NCBI GenBank assembly: GCA_963753685.1
Contig: CAVWDE010000032.1
Coordinates: forward strand, 68,317-132,316
Origin: DATAOG01 sp963753685
GTDB lineage: Bacteria > Pseudomonadota > Alphaproteobacteria > Geminicoccales > Geminicoccaceae
Length of the DNA stretch: 64,000 nt
Direction: 5' to 3'
The position numbers and the translations under genes are program-made. The notes under the pieces were generated by a model. The model was not told the origin of the DNA, searched no databases, and saw only the letters and a program-made list of their open reading frames with translations. Position 1 is the first letter of the stretch. Every line of letters begins with the position of its first letter. This document shows positions 51,950 to 60,160 of this stretch, one piece after another.

Positions 51950-52177
51950 ATGCTCGACCTCAAGATCCGCAAGATCGGCAATTCCCACGGCGTGGTCCTC
52001 CCCAAGGAGGTTCTCGCGCATCTGCGCCTCGCCGAGGGCGATCGCCTGTTTCTGACCGAGACGCCCGACGGCGGCTATCGGATCACGCCCTACGATCCGG
52101 AGTTCGAGCGCCAGTTGCAGCTCGCCGAGGAAGGCATGGCCCGCTATCGCAACACGCTGCGCGCTCTGGCCAGGTGA
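51950..52177 (+). CDS. AbrB/MazE-family antitoxin
   Basis: A 75-aa swapped-hairpin AbrB protein. LKIRKIGNSHGVVLPKEVLA and HLRLAEGDRLFLTETPDGG are diagnostic; the C-terminal tail would bind the toxin. ATG 51950 is the natural start; an upstream in-frame ATG at 51896 would run through the palindrome. A Doc-type toxin follows 13 bp downstream. Confidence 0.9.
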   Translation: MLDLKIRKIGNSHGVVLPKEVLAHLRLAEGDRLFLTETPDGGYRITPYDPEFERQLQLAEEGMARYRNTLRALAR

Positions 52178-52190
52178 TCGTTCCTGAACC

Positions 52191-52574
52191 GTGACCGAGC
52201 CGGTCTGGGTCGCTCGCGAACTCGTCCTCGTCCTCCACGACCGGCTGCTGGCCGCGCATGGCGGTGCTCCGGGCCTGCGCGATGAAGGCCTGCTGGATTC
52301 GGCGCTCGCGCGCCCTCGACAGCTGCTCGCCTACGGCCGCCCGGATCTGTTCGCCCTGGCGGCGGCCTACGCGGGCGGGCTGGTCCGCAATCACCCGTTC
52401 GTCGATGGCAACAAGCGTACCGCGTTCATCACGGCCTACGTCTTTCTGGCCCGCAACGACCGGACCCTCGCCGCCCCGGAACCCGACGCCACGGCGATCA
52501 TGATGGCGCTCGCCGCCGGCGCGACCGACGAAGCGGCATTCGCGGCTTGGTTGCGAGACAACGCCCTCGGTTGA
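52191..52574 (+). CDS. doc: Doc/Fic-fold death-on-curing toxin
   Basis: A 127-aa Doc protein. HPFVDGNKRTAFITAYVFL holds the Fic motif (H68 to R76; HPFxDGNKR), so catalysis should be intact. LLDSALARPRQLLAYGRPD precedes it. Doc phosphorylates EF-Tu in P1; here it is paired with an AbrB-type antitoxin instead of Phd. GTG start. Confidence 0.92.
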   Translation: MTEPVWVARELVLVLHDRLLAAHGGAPGLRDEGLLDSALARPRQLLAYGRPDLFALAAAYAGGLVRNHPFVDGNKRTAFITAYVFLARNDRTLAAPEPDATAIMMALAAGATDEAAFAAWLRDNALG

Positions 52575-52602
52575 GCGTCCCGGGCCGGCGGGTGCCGTTG
52601 CG

Positions 52603-53103
52603 CTAGGACGACGGCGGCACCCGGATCTGCAGCGCGCGGCCCATCCGCTCGACCAGATCCATGACGAAGCCGCGCCGCGCACCGGCCTCGACGGCCCGGT
52701 TGCGGGCCTCGACCAGCAGGTGGTTGACGGCGTTCAGCCGGCCCGCGAGCACGGTCGCGACATAGAGTGCTGCGAGCGGCTCGGAGCGCACAAAAGCCTC
52801 GGCGTGCTCGACCACGTAGAAGCTGGACGGCTGCACCGCCAGCACGTCGGCGGTATGGGCCTGGTCGAGCAGCAGCGCCACGTCGCCGAACACCGAGCCG
52901 GGCTCGATCACCCGGGTGAGGAAGACCTCCTCCATCACGATGTCGACCGCGCCTTGCTTGAGGAACAGCAGCCGGCCGGTGGCGCTGCCCTGGGAGAGCA
53001 CGACGTCGCCGCGCTCGAACACAAGGATCGGGAAGCCGGCGAGCTTCTCCAGGATCTCACCCGGCGCCATGGTCTGCATGGCCGCGACCTCCTCTGCTGG
53101 CAA
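52603..53103 (-). CDS. Cyclic-nucleotide-binding-domain protein without HTH
   Basis: A 166-aa CNB-domain protein. FERGDVVLSQGSATGRLLFL and VIEPGSVFGDVALLLDQAHT, then AVQPSSFYVVEHAEAFV build the beta-barrel. There is no DNA-binding domain; the C-terminal helix is a plain helix. The phosphate-binding cassette Arg-Ala is not evident (DQAHTA), so true cNMP binding is uncertain. A Met at residue 9 is an alternative start. Confidence 0.82.
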   Translation of the reverse strand: MPAEEVAAMQTMAPGEILEKLAGFPILVFERGDVVLSQGSATGRLLFLKQGAVDIVMEEVFLTRVIEPGSVFGDVALLLDQAHTADVLAVQPSSFYVVEHAEAFVRSEPLAALYVATVLAGRLNAVNHLLVEARNRAVEAGARRGFVMDLVERMGRALQIRVPPSS

Positions 53104-53260
53104 ACCGCCGCCGGGCGAACGCCCCAGACGTCGCCCTCGATCGAATGCACAAAGGTCAGAGTGTCGCTTTTCGGCGCGCCGGGCAACCTTTTGTGAGGCC
53201 GGGCCGCTCCTGGTCGCCGGGGGCGGCGGCCGGCCGGGGGCCGGCGCCTGCCTCCGCGCC

Positions 53261-53279
53261 GCCCGGCCGCAGGCCGGGC
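53261..53279 (-). terminator. Hairpin downstream of the 24-aa membrane peptide gene
   Basis: GCCCGGCC-GCA-GGCCGGGC is a perfect 8-bp stem about 12 bp after the stop of the peptide gene on the minus strand. No T-run follows. Confidence 0.35.
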
Positions 53280-53290
53280 GGGCTCCGAGC

Positions 53291-53365
53291 TCAGTGGAAA
53301 ACGAAGTAGAGGACGATCAGCACCGGAATCGGCACGCCGATCAACCACAGAAGAGCATATCTCAT
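53291..53365 (-). CDS. 24-residue hydrophobic membrane peptide
   Basis: The gene starts at ATG 53365 with GGGGGAG 4 nt upstream, a strong Shine-Dalgarno. The peptide begins MRYALLWLIGVPIPVL and is a single transmembrane segment with a Pro pair, ending YFVFH. A short frame below usual calling limits, but the ribosome binding site, strongly hydrophobic composition and following hairpin favour it being real. Function unknown. Confidence 0.5.
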   Translation of the reverse strand: MRYALLWLIGVPIPVLIVLYFVFH

Positions 53366-53552
53366 CGCAACTCCCCCCGAAGCCGGCCGCGACCCGGAAG
53401 GTCGGCCGGGTCTCAGATCCGCCACACCGGTCCGGAGGTTCTCCTCGAGGCCGCCCGAGCGTCTCGAGGATCGATCCCTGCCGGCGTGGCGACGCCTGGC
53501 TAGCAACCGGGGGCGCGCCAATTGGTTCCGCAGGCAGCCGCGGCCAGCCGGA

Positions 53553-53846
53553 TCAGGCGTCCTCCTTGAGCTCGGTCTCGACGAAGGCGAATTCGAACCC
53601 GTTGGCGTTGATCACGTCGTGCTCGACTCCGGCCTTGCGGAAATAGGGCACGCCGCGCTTGAGCTCCGCCCGGCTGCGCCCGCCGTCCGGCCCGACCAGC
53701 TCGAGCACGCCATCGGCCATCGGCACCACGACATAGTCGAGCGCATGGCGATGCCAGCCGGTCGCGGCCCCGGGGGCAAAGCGCCACTCGCTGACCCGCA
53801 CCCGCTGGTTGTCGATGAACACCGTCTGCACGGCTTTTCCGGTCAT
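53553..53846 (-). CDS. Small cupin-domain protein
   Basis: A 97-aa cupin. FAPGAATGWHRHALDYVVVP contains the first metal His motif (WHRH), and KRGVPYFRKAGVEHDVINAN the second (EHDV). FVETELKEDA ends the domain. Substrate unknown. Located between the 24-aa peptide gene and the cyclase leader. Confidence 0.82.
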   Translation of the reverse strand: MTGKAVQTVFIDNQRVRVSEWRFAPGAATGWHRHALDYVVVPMADGVLELVGPDGGRSRAELKRGVPYFRKAGVEHDVINANGFEFAFVETELKEDA

Positions 53847-54100
53847 GATGCCAGGCCTCCCTTGCTCAGCTCAGCCACGTCGTCCCCAGTCCAAGCCCGG
53901 TCCCGGCGCCGACGCGGCATGATCCTCCGGACCCGATCCCGGCGAGATTGGTGATCGCCGTGCCGGCCGCCCTTGCGTGACCAGGCCGCCTCGCGGTCTG
54001 TCCCGGAACGCGGGTCGGCGCATCGCCGGCCGCGCACAGAACGTCCGGCTGAAGCGCGAAGATCGGAAAACCCGGCCGCCGACGCAATAGCGGAAATCCG

Positions 54101-54142
54101 ACGGATGTCGATCTCGTTCAGACGGGTGTCGATCTCGTTCAG
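54101..54142. repeat. 21-bp tandem duplication
   Basis: ACGGATGTCGATCTCGTTCAG at 54101-54121 is followed by ACGGGTGTCGATCTCGTTCAG at 54122-54142, one mismatch. The length is a multiple of three. Confidence 0.9.
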
Positions 54143-54206
54143 AAGCGCGCGCACCCGGCGAGCCTGCGCAGGGGGGCCATCCCGCCCCGCCACCCCGCCC
54201 TTCGGT

Positions 54207-54290
54207 TTTGTGCCGGACACGGAGTCCCACGGTCGCATGGACCTGCCGAAATTAACGTTAACGCGCATACATTAAGGCTTCGTTAACGCG
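54207..54290. repeat. Copy A of an ~80-bp repeat ending in a CtrA-type box
   Basis: Blocks shared with 63478-63562: GCCGG-CACGGA-TCCCACGGTC-CATGGACC-CCGAA-CGTTAACG-TTAAGGCT-GTTAACGC. The 3' end contains TTAAGGCTTCGTTAAC at 54272-54287, matching TTAA-N7-TTAAC, the CtrA half-site arrangement. Additional TTAACG blocks precede it. The CtrA site is about 90 bp upstream of the cyclase ATG. Confidence 0.6.
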
Positions 54291-54373
54291 CCAGATGCCG
54301 GCTCGCCTGGCCCGCCGCCGGGGGGACCCCATCTTATCACCTGAGGGGACAGCGGCAGCGGAGCGTGCGGTCG

Positions 54374-55588
54374 ATGGCGGGTGCGGTCGGGGACATCCTC
54401 GAATGGACCGTGGCGGGTGGTCTGGACGGGCTCGATCAGGACGAGCTCATGGCCGGCTACTGCGAGCGCCTGGAGCGGGCCGGCGTGCCGCTGTGGCGCG
54501 CCTCGATCGGGGCCGACCGGCTGCATCCCCTGATCGAGGCCCAGGGCCACCGCTGGCTGGCCGGCGGCGACATGCGCGAGGAGGTCTACGTCCGGGCCAG
54601 CACGCCGGAACAGGAAGAGGAGTGGCGCCAGAGCCCCTGGTTCTGGATGCTCGAGAACCGCGAGCTGGAGCTGCGCCGGCGCATCGCCCGCGGCGAAGGC
54701 ACCAACGAGTTCCCGCTGCTGGCCCGCCTGGCGGCCGAGGGCGGCACCGACTACTGGGCACGCGTCGTGCGCTTTGGCGAGCGCGCCAGCATCGGCGAGA
54801 CCCGTGGCGTCGCCACCTCGTTTGCGACCCGCGCGCCCGATGGCTTCGCCGACCGCGACCTCGCCCTGATCGACCGGACGCTGCCGGCCTTCGCGCTCGC
54901 CTTCAAGGCGACCATGGCGCTCGACACCGCGCGCACCCTGGTCACCACCTATCTCGGGCGCGATGCGGCCGAGCGCATCCTGCGCGGCGAGATCGACCGC
55001 GGCCGGGTCAGAACCGTGCGCAAGGTCCTCTGGTTCAGCGACCTCACCGGCTTCACCAGGATCGCCGACACCCTGCCGCGGGCGCAGCTCCTCGACCTGC
55101 TCAACGCCTATGCCGACGGTCTGGTCGGGGTCGTCCACGACCACGGCGGCGAGGTCCTGAAGTTCATGGGCGATGGCATCCTCGCGGTGTTCGACGGCGC
55201 CGACGGCGACGCCTGCGCGCGCGCCCTCGATGCCGCCCTGGCCGCCCGCGCGGCGATCGCGCGCCTCAACCGCGAGCGCGAGGCGGCCGGCCTGTCGGTG
55301 ACCGGCTTCACCCTTGCCCTGCACGAGGGCGAGGTGCTCTCGGGCAACGTCGGCAGCCAGGAACGGCTCGACTTCACGGTGGTCGGGCCGGCGGTCAACG
55401 AGCTCGCCCGGATTCAGGCGATGAGCCGCTCGCTCGACCAGCCGGTCCTGGTGTCCGCGAGCTTCGCGGCCGCCTGCGGCGCCCAGCACGAGCGTCTGGT
55501 CTCGCTCGGCCGCTACGCGCTGCGCGGCGTCAGCCGGCCGCAGGAGCTGTTCACCCTCGATCTCGCCGGCCCCGATCCTGCCGGCTGA
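54374..55588 (+). CDS. Class III adenylate/guanylate cyclase
   Basis: A 404-aa cyclase. The N-terminal half is a helical sensor-like region (TVAGGLDGLDQDELMAGYCE, then RELELRRRIARGEGTNEFPL). The C-terminal catalytic domain begins VLWFSDLTGFTRIADTLPRA (first metal Asp near residue 222) with KFMGDGILAVF and TVVGPAVNELARIQ. Adenine/guanine specificity is not clear. ATG 54374 follows GGAG; GTG 54365 is possible. A CtrA-like box and a repeated promoter element lie upstream; two cNMP-fold proteins and CRP-type sites elsewhere in the window could be downstream of the signal. Confidence 0.88.
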   Translation: MAGAVGDILEWTVAGGLDGLDQDELMAGYCERLERAGVPLWRASIGADRLHPLIEAQGHRWLAGGDMREEVYVRASTPEQEEEWRQSPWFWMLENRELELRRRIARGEGTNEFPLLARLAAEGGTDYWARVVRFGERASIGETRGVATSFATRAPDGFADRDLALIDRTLPAFALAFKATMALDTARTLVTTYLGRDAAERILRGEIDRGRVRTVRKVLWFSDLTGFTRIADTLPRAQLLDLLNAYADGLVGVVHDHGGEVLKFMGDGILAVFDGADGDACARALDAALAARAAIARLNREREAAGLSVTGFTLALHEGEVLSGNVGSQERLDFTVVGPAVNELARIQAMSRSLDQPVLVSASFAAACGAQHERLVSLGRYALRGVSRPQELFTLDLAGPDPAG

Positions 55589-55692
55589 AGACCGCGCCGA
55601 TCAGCACGAAGCTCTGTGACATCACCTCTGCGTTGGCGCGTCTGAGAACCGAGCCACGTCCGAGCGCGAACACCAACTCGCCGGCTGCGTCG

Positions 55693-55914
55693 TCAATCGC
55701 CCCTGGACTCCTGCCCCTCCAGCCGGTCGACCCGCCGCACCAGACGCTCATGCCGGCTGTGCATCGCACGCACCTCGACCACGAGGCTCTGGACGGTCGC
55801 GTCGAGGCGCTCGACGCGCGCCGTCAGCACCATGACGTCGTCCTTCAAGCCCGCCAGGTCGTTGATCATCCGTTCCATCTGACGGGCGAGGAACTCGAAA
55901 TCGACCTTGGCCAT
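55693..55914 (-). CDS. Small coiled-coil protein
   Basis: A 73-aa protein starting MAKVDFEFLARQMERMINDL, with a heptad-like LKDDVMVLTARVERLDATV coiled coil and RHERLVRRVDRLEGQ near the end. GGAGGTGGCG precedes the ATG at 55914. Short alphaproteobacterial proteins with this pattern are common, function unknown. Confidence 0.65.
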   Translation of the reverse strand: MAKVDFEFLARQMERMINDLAGLKDDVMVLTARVERLDATVQSLVVEVRAMHSRHERLVRRVDRLEGQESRGD

Positions 55915-56154
55915 CGCCACCTCCGCCTAAAGCCGGTTGGCCAATACTATCACACGCCGCGCGGATTTCCTTACCGCTCGATGACCCGACCAGCCCGGAC
56001 GACCCCGTCCCACGCACCTTTGAGCCCGCGGCCGCAATTCGGGTCACACGGCGGTCGAGATGAGGGCGTGCCCGGTGCGCGCCCCGCTGCTCGCACCGCT
56101 CCAGGTGCTCATGGGAGCCGCGTCAGGAGGGCAGCGACGCTCACGTAGTGGAAT

Positions 56155-57186
56155 TCATACCGCTCGGGATGGTCGCGGACCAGCCGCTCCGCGCGGCGCG
56201 AAGACGTCGTCCGCGAAGGGCTCGGAGGCGCGGGCGGGAAAAGCCGCTCGCAGCACAGGCTCGGTGAAGGCGCGAAAGAAATCGGTGTAGCTCCGGGCGT
56301 ACGTCGTGGCATCACCGCTGCGCCGGAACTCTTCGACGAAGGGCACCTCGACCTCGTAGGTCTCGGCCCGCTCGAGCCGGAACAGCGGCCGCAGCGGCGC
56401 ATCGCCTGCCGCGACCGGCGCCGTCAGCTCGTCGAGCGTGCGGAAGTAGACCGGCTGGTAGAAGGCCTCGTAGCCCGCGCGATCGATCAGACCGGCATCC
56501 AGGACCTCGAGCACGGCATCGTTCAGCGCATCATAGATGCCATCGCAGGTGCGGCCGCTGGCCCCGCCGCCGAAGACCTCGATCAGGAGCTTGCCGCCCG
56601 GCACCAGCTCGGCTGCCCGCGCGCGCGCAAAGGTCTCGATGTCCGCCAGCGCCTGGGCCGCGCACACCGCCCGGTCCGCGGCGCTGACCGCGCCCACGCC
56701 GCGCAGGGCGCTGGGCCCGTTCGGCAGGATGTAGCCCGGCAGGCGCTCGAGCGGCCGCCGGCTGAGGAAGCCGATCGCGTTGTAGGTCATGGCCAGGTGG
56801 ATCGAGCGCGGCGGCAGCTGCTGCTCGAACATCGAGCCGGGGACGACCGCGGAAAACACCCGCTCGCCAAAGACCGAGCGGCCATCGGCGCGCAGGGCGC
56901 GCATCAGGCTGGCGTAGTCGTTGGTCGGCAGATCGCTGTGGATCGTCTGCACCGGCCGCCCCGTGCGCGCGCGGATCGCCGGGATCAGGCGGCGCATCAC
57001 CTGGATCGAATTGCGGCCTTCGGAGCAGCCGAAATCGGCGAGCGCGATGGTCGGCGGCGGATCGGCCAGCGCCATCCCGGCGATCGCCTCCTCGACCCAC
57101 GGCAGCACGGCCTCGATCGCCGCCCATTGCGGCGCCGAGTTGCGATCGTAAAAGCCCCGCCCGACCATGCCTGTGGTGACCGTCAT
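56155..57186 (-). CDS. SABATH-type SAM-dependent carboxyl methyltransferase, frameshifted tail
   Basis: A 343-aa protein as read. IALADFGCSEGRNSIQVMRR is the SAM-binding start typical of salicylate/jasmonate carboxyl methyltransferases, IHSDLPTNDYASLMRAL is the second block, and HLAMTYNAIGFLSRRPLERL corresponds to the aromatic substrate loop. These enzymes methylate carboxyl groups of small acids. The C-terminus as read (DDVFAPRGAAGPRPSRAV) is not family-like; removing one base near 56195-56200 gives ARAERLVRDHPERYEFHYVS and ends at 56109, a natural tail. The natural gene is probably 56109-57186, 358 aa. The start overlaps an upstream micro-ORF as ATGA. Confidence 0.8.
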   Translation of the reverse strand: MTVTTGMVGRGFYDRNSAPQWAAIEAVLPWVEEAIAGMALADPPPTIALADFGCSEGRNSIQVMRRLIPAIRARTGRPVQTIHSDLPTNDYASLMRALRADGRSVFGERVFSAVVPGSMFEQQLPPRSIHLAMTYNAIGFLSRRPLERLPGYILPNGPSALRGVGAVSAADRAVCAAQALADIETFARARAAELVPGGKLLIEVFGGGASGRTCDGIYDALNDAVLEVLDAGLIDRAGYEAFYQPVYFRTLDELTAPVAAGDAPLRPLFRLERAETYEVEVPFVEEFRRSGDATTYARSYTDFFRAFTEPVLRAAFPARASEPFADDVFAPRGAAGPRPSRAV

Positions 57187-57344
57187 GCTGGTTCTCCAAA
57201 TGCCGTCCCACCTGCCGGCGTCTGCCACTTCCGGGCGGCGAAAACAAGGCTCCATGCAGCCAGGCCCAGCCAGGCCGCCCTCGCCGCCGCGGCGGCGGCC
57301 GGCAGCGCGACCTCTCCGGTCCAGGCAACCTCGACCGGCGCCAT
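57183..57344 (-). CDS. 53-residue micro-ORF coupled to the carboxyl methyltransferase
   Basis: ATG at 57344 follows AAGGG at 7 nt, and the stop TGA overlaps the methyltransferase ATG as ATGA. The peptide starts MAPVEVAWTGEVALPAAAAA, then has an Ala/Trp/Leu-rich helix (ARAAWLGLAAWSLVFAARKW) able to span or lie on a membrane. No homology recognised; the good ribosome binding site and overlap suggest a real leader or small protein. Confidence 0.4.
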   Translation of the reverse strand: MAPVEVAWTGEVALPAAAAAARAAWLGLAAWSLVFAARKWQTPAGGTAFGEPA

Positions 57345-57592
57345 GTCGCATCCCTTGCGCCCCCTCGCCACGGCAAGATGCGCCTTCGCCCGCCAACTCA
57401 GTCGGGACCGTTGCCGACCGACGCTGCGCTCTTGCCTGCCCGCCGGCCTTCGATCAGGCTGCAGATTCCGGGCGGGCGCCGCGAGCACCCGTTCCCGGTC
57501 CTGAACCGGGCCGTGGGATGATTCCCGGCGACCGGCCTCAGGTGCGCCGCGGAAGCGGCCCTGGCGGTCCGCTGTCAGCAGGAGACCCGCAC

Positions 57593-59284
57593 ATGAGCCT
57601 GATCGAGACCCGTCGTGACCAGATCTTCCCGGTGCTCGACCCCGCGCAGATCGAGACCGCGAAACGCTTTGCCAGCGGGGCACGGCAGTCGTTCGCACCC
57701 GGCGCGGTCATGTACGAGGTCGGTGAGCGGTCCGCCCCGGCCTGGCTCGTGCTCGAGGGCACCATCGAGGTGGTGCGCCGGGACGGGCTCAACCACGAGG
57801 CGCCGATCACCACCCACGCGGTCGGCCAGATCACCGGCGAGCTCAGCCAGCTCGCCGGCCGCACCTCGCTGGCCGCCGGCCGGGCGGGCCCGGAGGGCTG
57901 CACCGCGGTGCCGTTCGATGCCGCCCATCTGCGCGCGCTGGTGGTCGGCTCCGCCGAGGTCGGCGAGATCGTCATGCGCGCCTTCATCCTGCGCCGCGTC
58001 GGGCTGATCCAGGAGGGTGGCGCCGGCTCGGTGCTGGTCGGCCGGCCGGAGTCCGCGGATCTCGTGCGGCTGCAGGGCTTCCTCGCCCGCAACGCCTACC
58101 CCTGCGCGGTGCTCGACGCCTCGGCCGCGGGCGAAGGCCGCGCCGTGGTCGAGCGCCTGGGCATCCAGCCCGAGGAGCTGCCGCTGATGCTCTGCCCGAA
58201 CGGCACCGTCCTCAAGCGGCCGACCGACGCCGAGGCCGGGGTCTGCCTCGGCATCACCCCCGACCTCGATCCCGACATCCTGTACGATGTGGCCGTGGTC
58301 GGCGCCGGCCCCGCCGGCCTCGCGACCGCGGTCTACGCCGCGTCCGAGGGCCTCTCGGTGCTCGTGCTCGACCAGCGCGCGATCGGCGGCCAGGCGGGCG
58401 CCTCGGCCCGGATCGAGAACTACCTGGGCTTCCCGACCGGCATCTCCGGCCAGGCGCTGGCCGGGCGCGCCTCCAGCCAGGCGCTCAAGTTCGGCGCCGT
58501 GATCGCCGTCCCCCTCGAGGTGGCGCGGCTCGACTGCGGCGGCCCCAGGCGGCGCCAGGGCGACCCCCTGCGCCTGGAGCTGACCGACGATCGCGCCGTG
58601 CGCGCGCGCACCGTGGTGGTCGCCTCCGGCGCCCGCTACCGCCAGCCGGACATCCCGAACCTTGCGACCTTCGAGGGCGCCGGCGTCTCCTACTGGGCCT
58701 CGCCGGTCGAGGCGAAGCTGTGCGAGGGCGAGGAGGTGGCCCTGGTCGGCGGCGGCAATTCGGCCGGCCAGGCGGTCGTCTACCTCGCCCCCAGGGTCAA
58801 GCGGCTGCACCTGATCGTGCGCCGGGCCGGGCTCGAGGCGACCATGTCGCGCTACCTGATCGACCGCATCGCGGCGCTGCCCAACGTCGAGCTGCACATC
58901 GGCAAGGAGGTGGTCGGCCTCGAGGGCGACCGGACCGACGGGCTCCGGGCGGCGGTCTTCCAGGATCGGTCCAGCGGCGCCAGGCGCACCTGCGAGCTTC
59001 GTCATCTGTTCCTGTTCATCGGCGCCGATCCCAATGCCGGCTGGCTGCACAACCGCGCCGCGGTCGACGCCAAGGGCTTCGTGGTCACCGGCCTTGCCTG
59101 CCCCGAAGGCCGCTGTGCCTCCGGTCGCGCCGCCCTGCCGCTCGAGACCAGTTTTCCGGGCGTGTTCGCGATCGGCGACGTGCGCGCGGGCTCGACCAAA
59201 CGGGTCGCAGCCGCGGTCGGCGAAGGGGCGGCCGCGGTCGCCCAGATCCACACCGCCCTGGCGCTCCAGTCCGGGCAGCTCTGA
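57593..59284 (+). CDS. cNMP-domain / thioredoxin-reductase-like FAD oxidoreductase fusion
   Basis: A 563-aa protein. Residues about 1-130 form a CNB-like barrel (FAPGAVMYEVGERSAPAWLV, VGQITGELSQLAGRTS). Residues about 145-230 look glutaredoxin/thioredoxin-like (VRLQGFLARNAYPCAVLDAS, IQPEELPLMLCPNGTVLKRP). Residues about 235-563 are the TrxB-like FAD domain: VAVVGAGPAGLATAVYA, IGGQAGASARIENYLGFPTG, VALVGGGNSAGQAVVYL (NADPH). The CxxC redox pair of classical TrxR is absent, so it would pass electrons differently. ATG 57593 has GGAG upstream. Confidence 0.85.
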   Translation: MSLIETRRDQIFPVLDPAQIETAKRFASGARQSFAPGAVMYEVGERSAPAWLVLEGTIEVVRRDGLNHEAPITTHAVGQITGELSQLAGRTSLAAGRAGPEGCTAVPFDAAHLRALVVGSAEVGEIVMRAFILRRVGLIQEGGAGSVLVGRPESADLVRLQGFLARNAYPCAVLDASAAGEGRAVVERLGIQPEELPLMLCPNGTVLKRPTDAEAGVCLGITPDLDPDILYDVAVVGAGPAGLATAVYAASEGLSVLVLDQRAIGGQAGASARIENYLGFPTGISGQALAGRASSQALKFGAVIAVPLEVARLDCGGPRRRQGDPLRLELTDDRAVRARTVVVASGARYRQPDIPNLATFEGAGVSYWASPVEAKLCEGEEVALVGGGNSAGQAVVYLAPRVKRLHLIVRRAGLEATMSRYLIDRIAALPNVELHIGKEVVGLEGDRTDGLRAAVFQDRSSGARRTCELRHLFLFIGADPNAGWLHNRAAVDAKGFVVTGLACPEGRCASGRAALPLETSFPGVFAIGDVRAGSTKRVAAAVGEGAAAVAQIHTALALQSGQL

Positions 59285-59419
59285 CCGATGTGCGGCCAAC
59301 TCACATCATGGCCAGCGACCACCATCGGCAACCGCTGGCCGCCCGGATCTCGCGAACCGGGAAGGCCGGTTCACAAGGCCGGCCAGACCTGAGCCCGCCA
59401 AACCGCAAGCGAGGAAACG

Positions 59420-60052
59420 ATGCGACTGCTCTCTCTCCTGACCGTGGCCGCGGTGCTCGCCATCGCCTCGGGCGCAGACGCGGCCAAGCGCGCCGAGAAC
59501 CACTTCGGCTCGATCTACATCGACGGCAAGAAGGCCGGGCAGATCCACTACACCGTCGAGTACGACGACAACGGCGCGGTCGAGACGCTGAAGACCCGCG
59601 CCTCGCTCTCGATCCTCGGCATCAAGCTGTTCAATTTCGAGCAGAACCTGCACGAGGCCTGGCACCAGGGCGACTTGCAGACTCTCAAGGGCCGCACCGA
59701 CGATGACGGCAAGATCTACAACGCCGCGCTCGACCGGCAGCCTGATCAGTACAAGGGCGTCCTCAACGACCGGCCGATCGAGCTGCCGGCCACCGCCTTT
59801 CCGGCCTCGGTCTGGCACTACGCGATCATCGATCATCCGCTGCTGTTCGATCTCAAGGACTTCAGGCTCATGAACGTCAAGGTCGCGCGCGCCGAGGAGA
59901 CCCTGACCATCAACAAGCGGAAGATCCCGACCGAGCGGTTCGACTTCTCGGGCGACTGGCAGGCCTCGGTCTGGTTCGACCAGAACAAGATGCTCGTGCA
60001 GTTCAAATACGCGGTCGAAGGCCACGAGGTCCGGGTGCAGCTCGACGAGTGA
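59420..60052 (+). CDS. DUF6134 family exported protein
   Basis: A 210-aa protein with a Sec signal peptide (MRLLSLLTVAAVLAIASGAD, cleavage after DAA). The mature part (GSIYIDGKKAGQIHYTVEYD, KIPTERFDFSGDWQASVWFD) fits DUF6134, a beta-rich periplasmic fold seen in Rhodospirillales and relatives. GAGGAAACG upstream of ATG 59420 is a ribosome binding site. Function unknown. Confidence 0.8.
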   Translation: MRLLSLLTVAAVLAIASGADAAKRAENHFGSIYIDGKKAGQIHYTVEYDDNGAVETLKTRASLSILGIKLFNFEQNLHEAWHQGDLQTLKGRTDDDGKIYNAALDRQPDQYKGVLNDRPIELPATAFPASVWHYAIIDHPLLFDLKDFRLMNVKVARAEETLTINKRKIPTERFDFSGDWQASVWFDQNKMLVQFKYAVEGHEVRVQLDE

Positions 60053-60160
60053 AGCGGCGCGCACCCGCGGGATTCCGCGGCCCTCGGGTCGAGCCTGCGC
60101 GCTTGGCGATCGCGGCCGCACCGGACCGCCCGGGCGCGCCACGATCGCGCTGGAGCGCGG

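Larger units (their letters stand above)
53847..54373. other. 527-bp region without a supported protein gene, upstream of the cyclase
   Basis: An ORF on the minus strand (53843-54268) begins inside the CtrA-like element and contains the 21-bp tandem repeat but has no family character, so I do not annotate it. The region holds a duplicated 21-bp sequence and an ~80-bp repeat shared with 63.5 kb. Confidence 0.5.

Noticed and set aside
53843..54268. A 141-codon minus-strand ORF in the cyclase leader
   Set aside because: Its start lies inside the CtrA-like element, the sequence is Arg-rich without domain character, and the 21-bp repeat in it gives only a duplicated LNEID-type motif.
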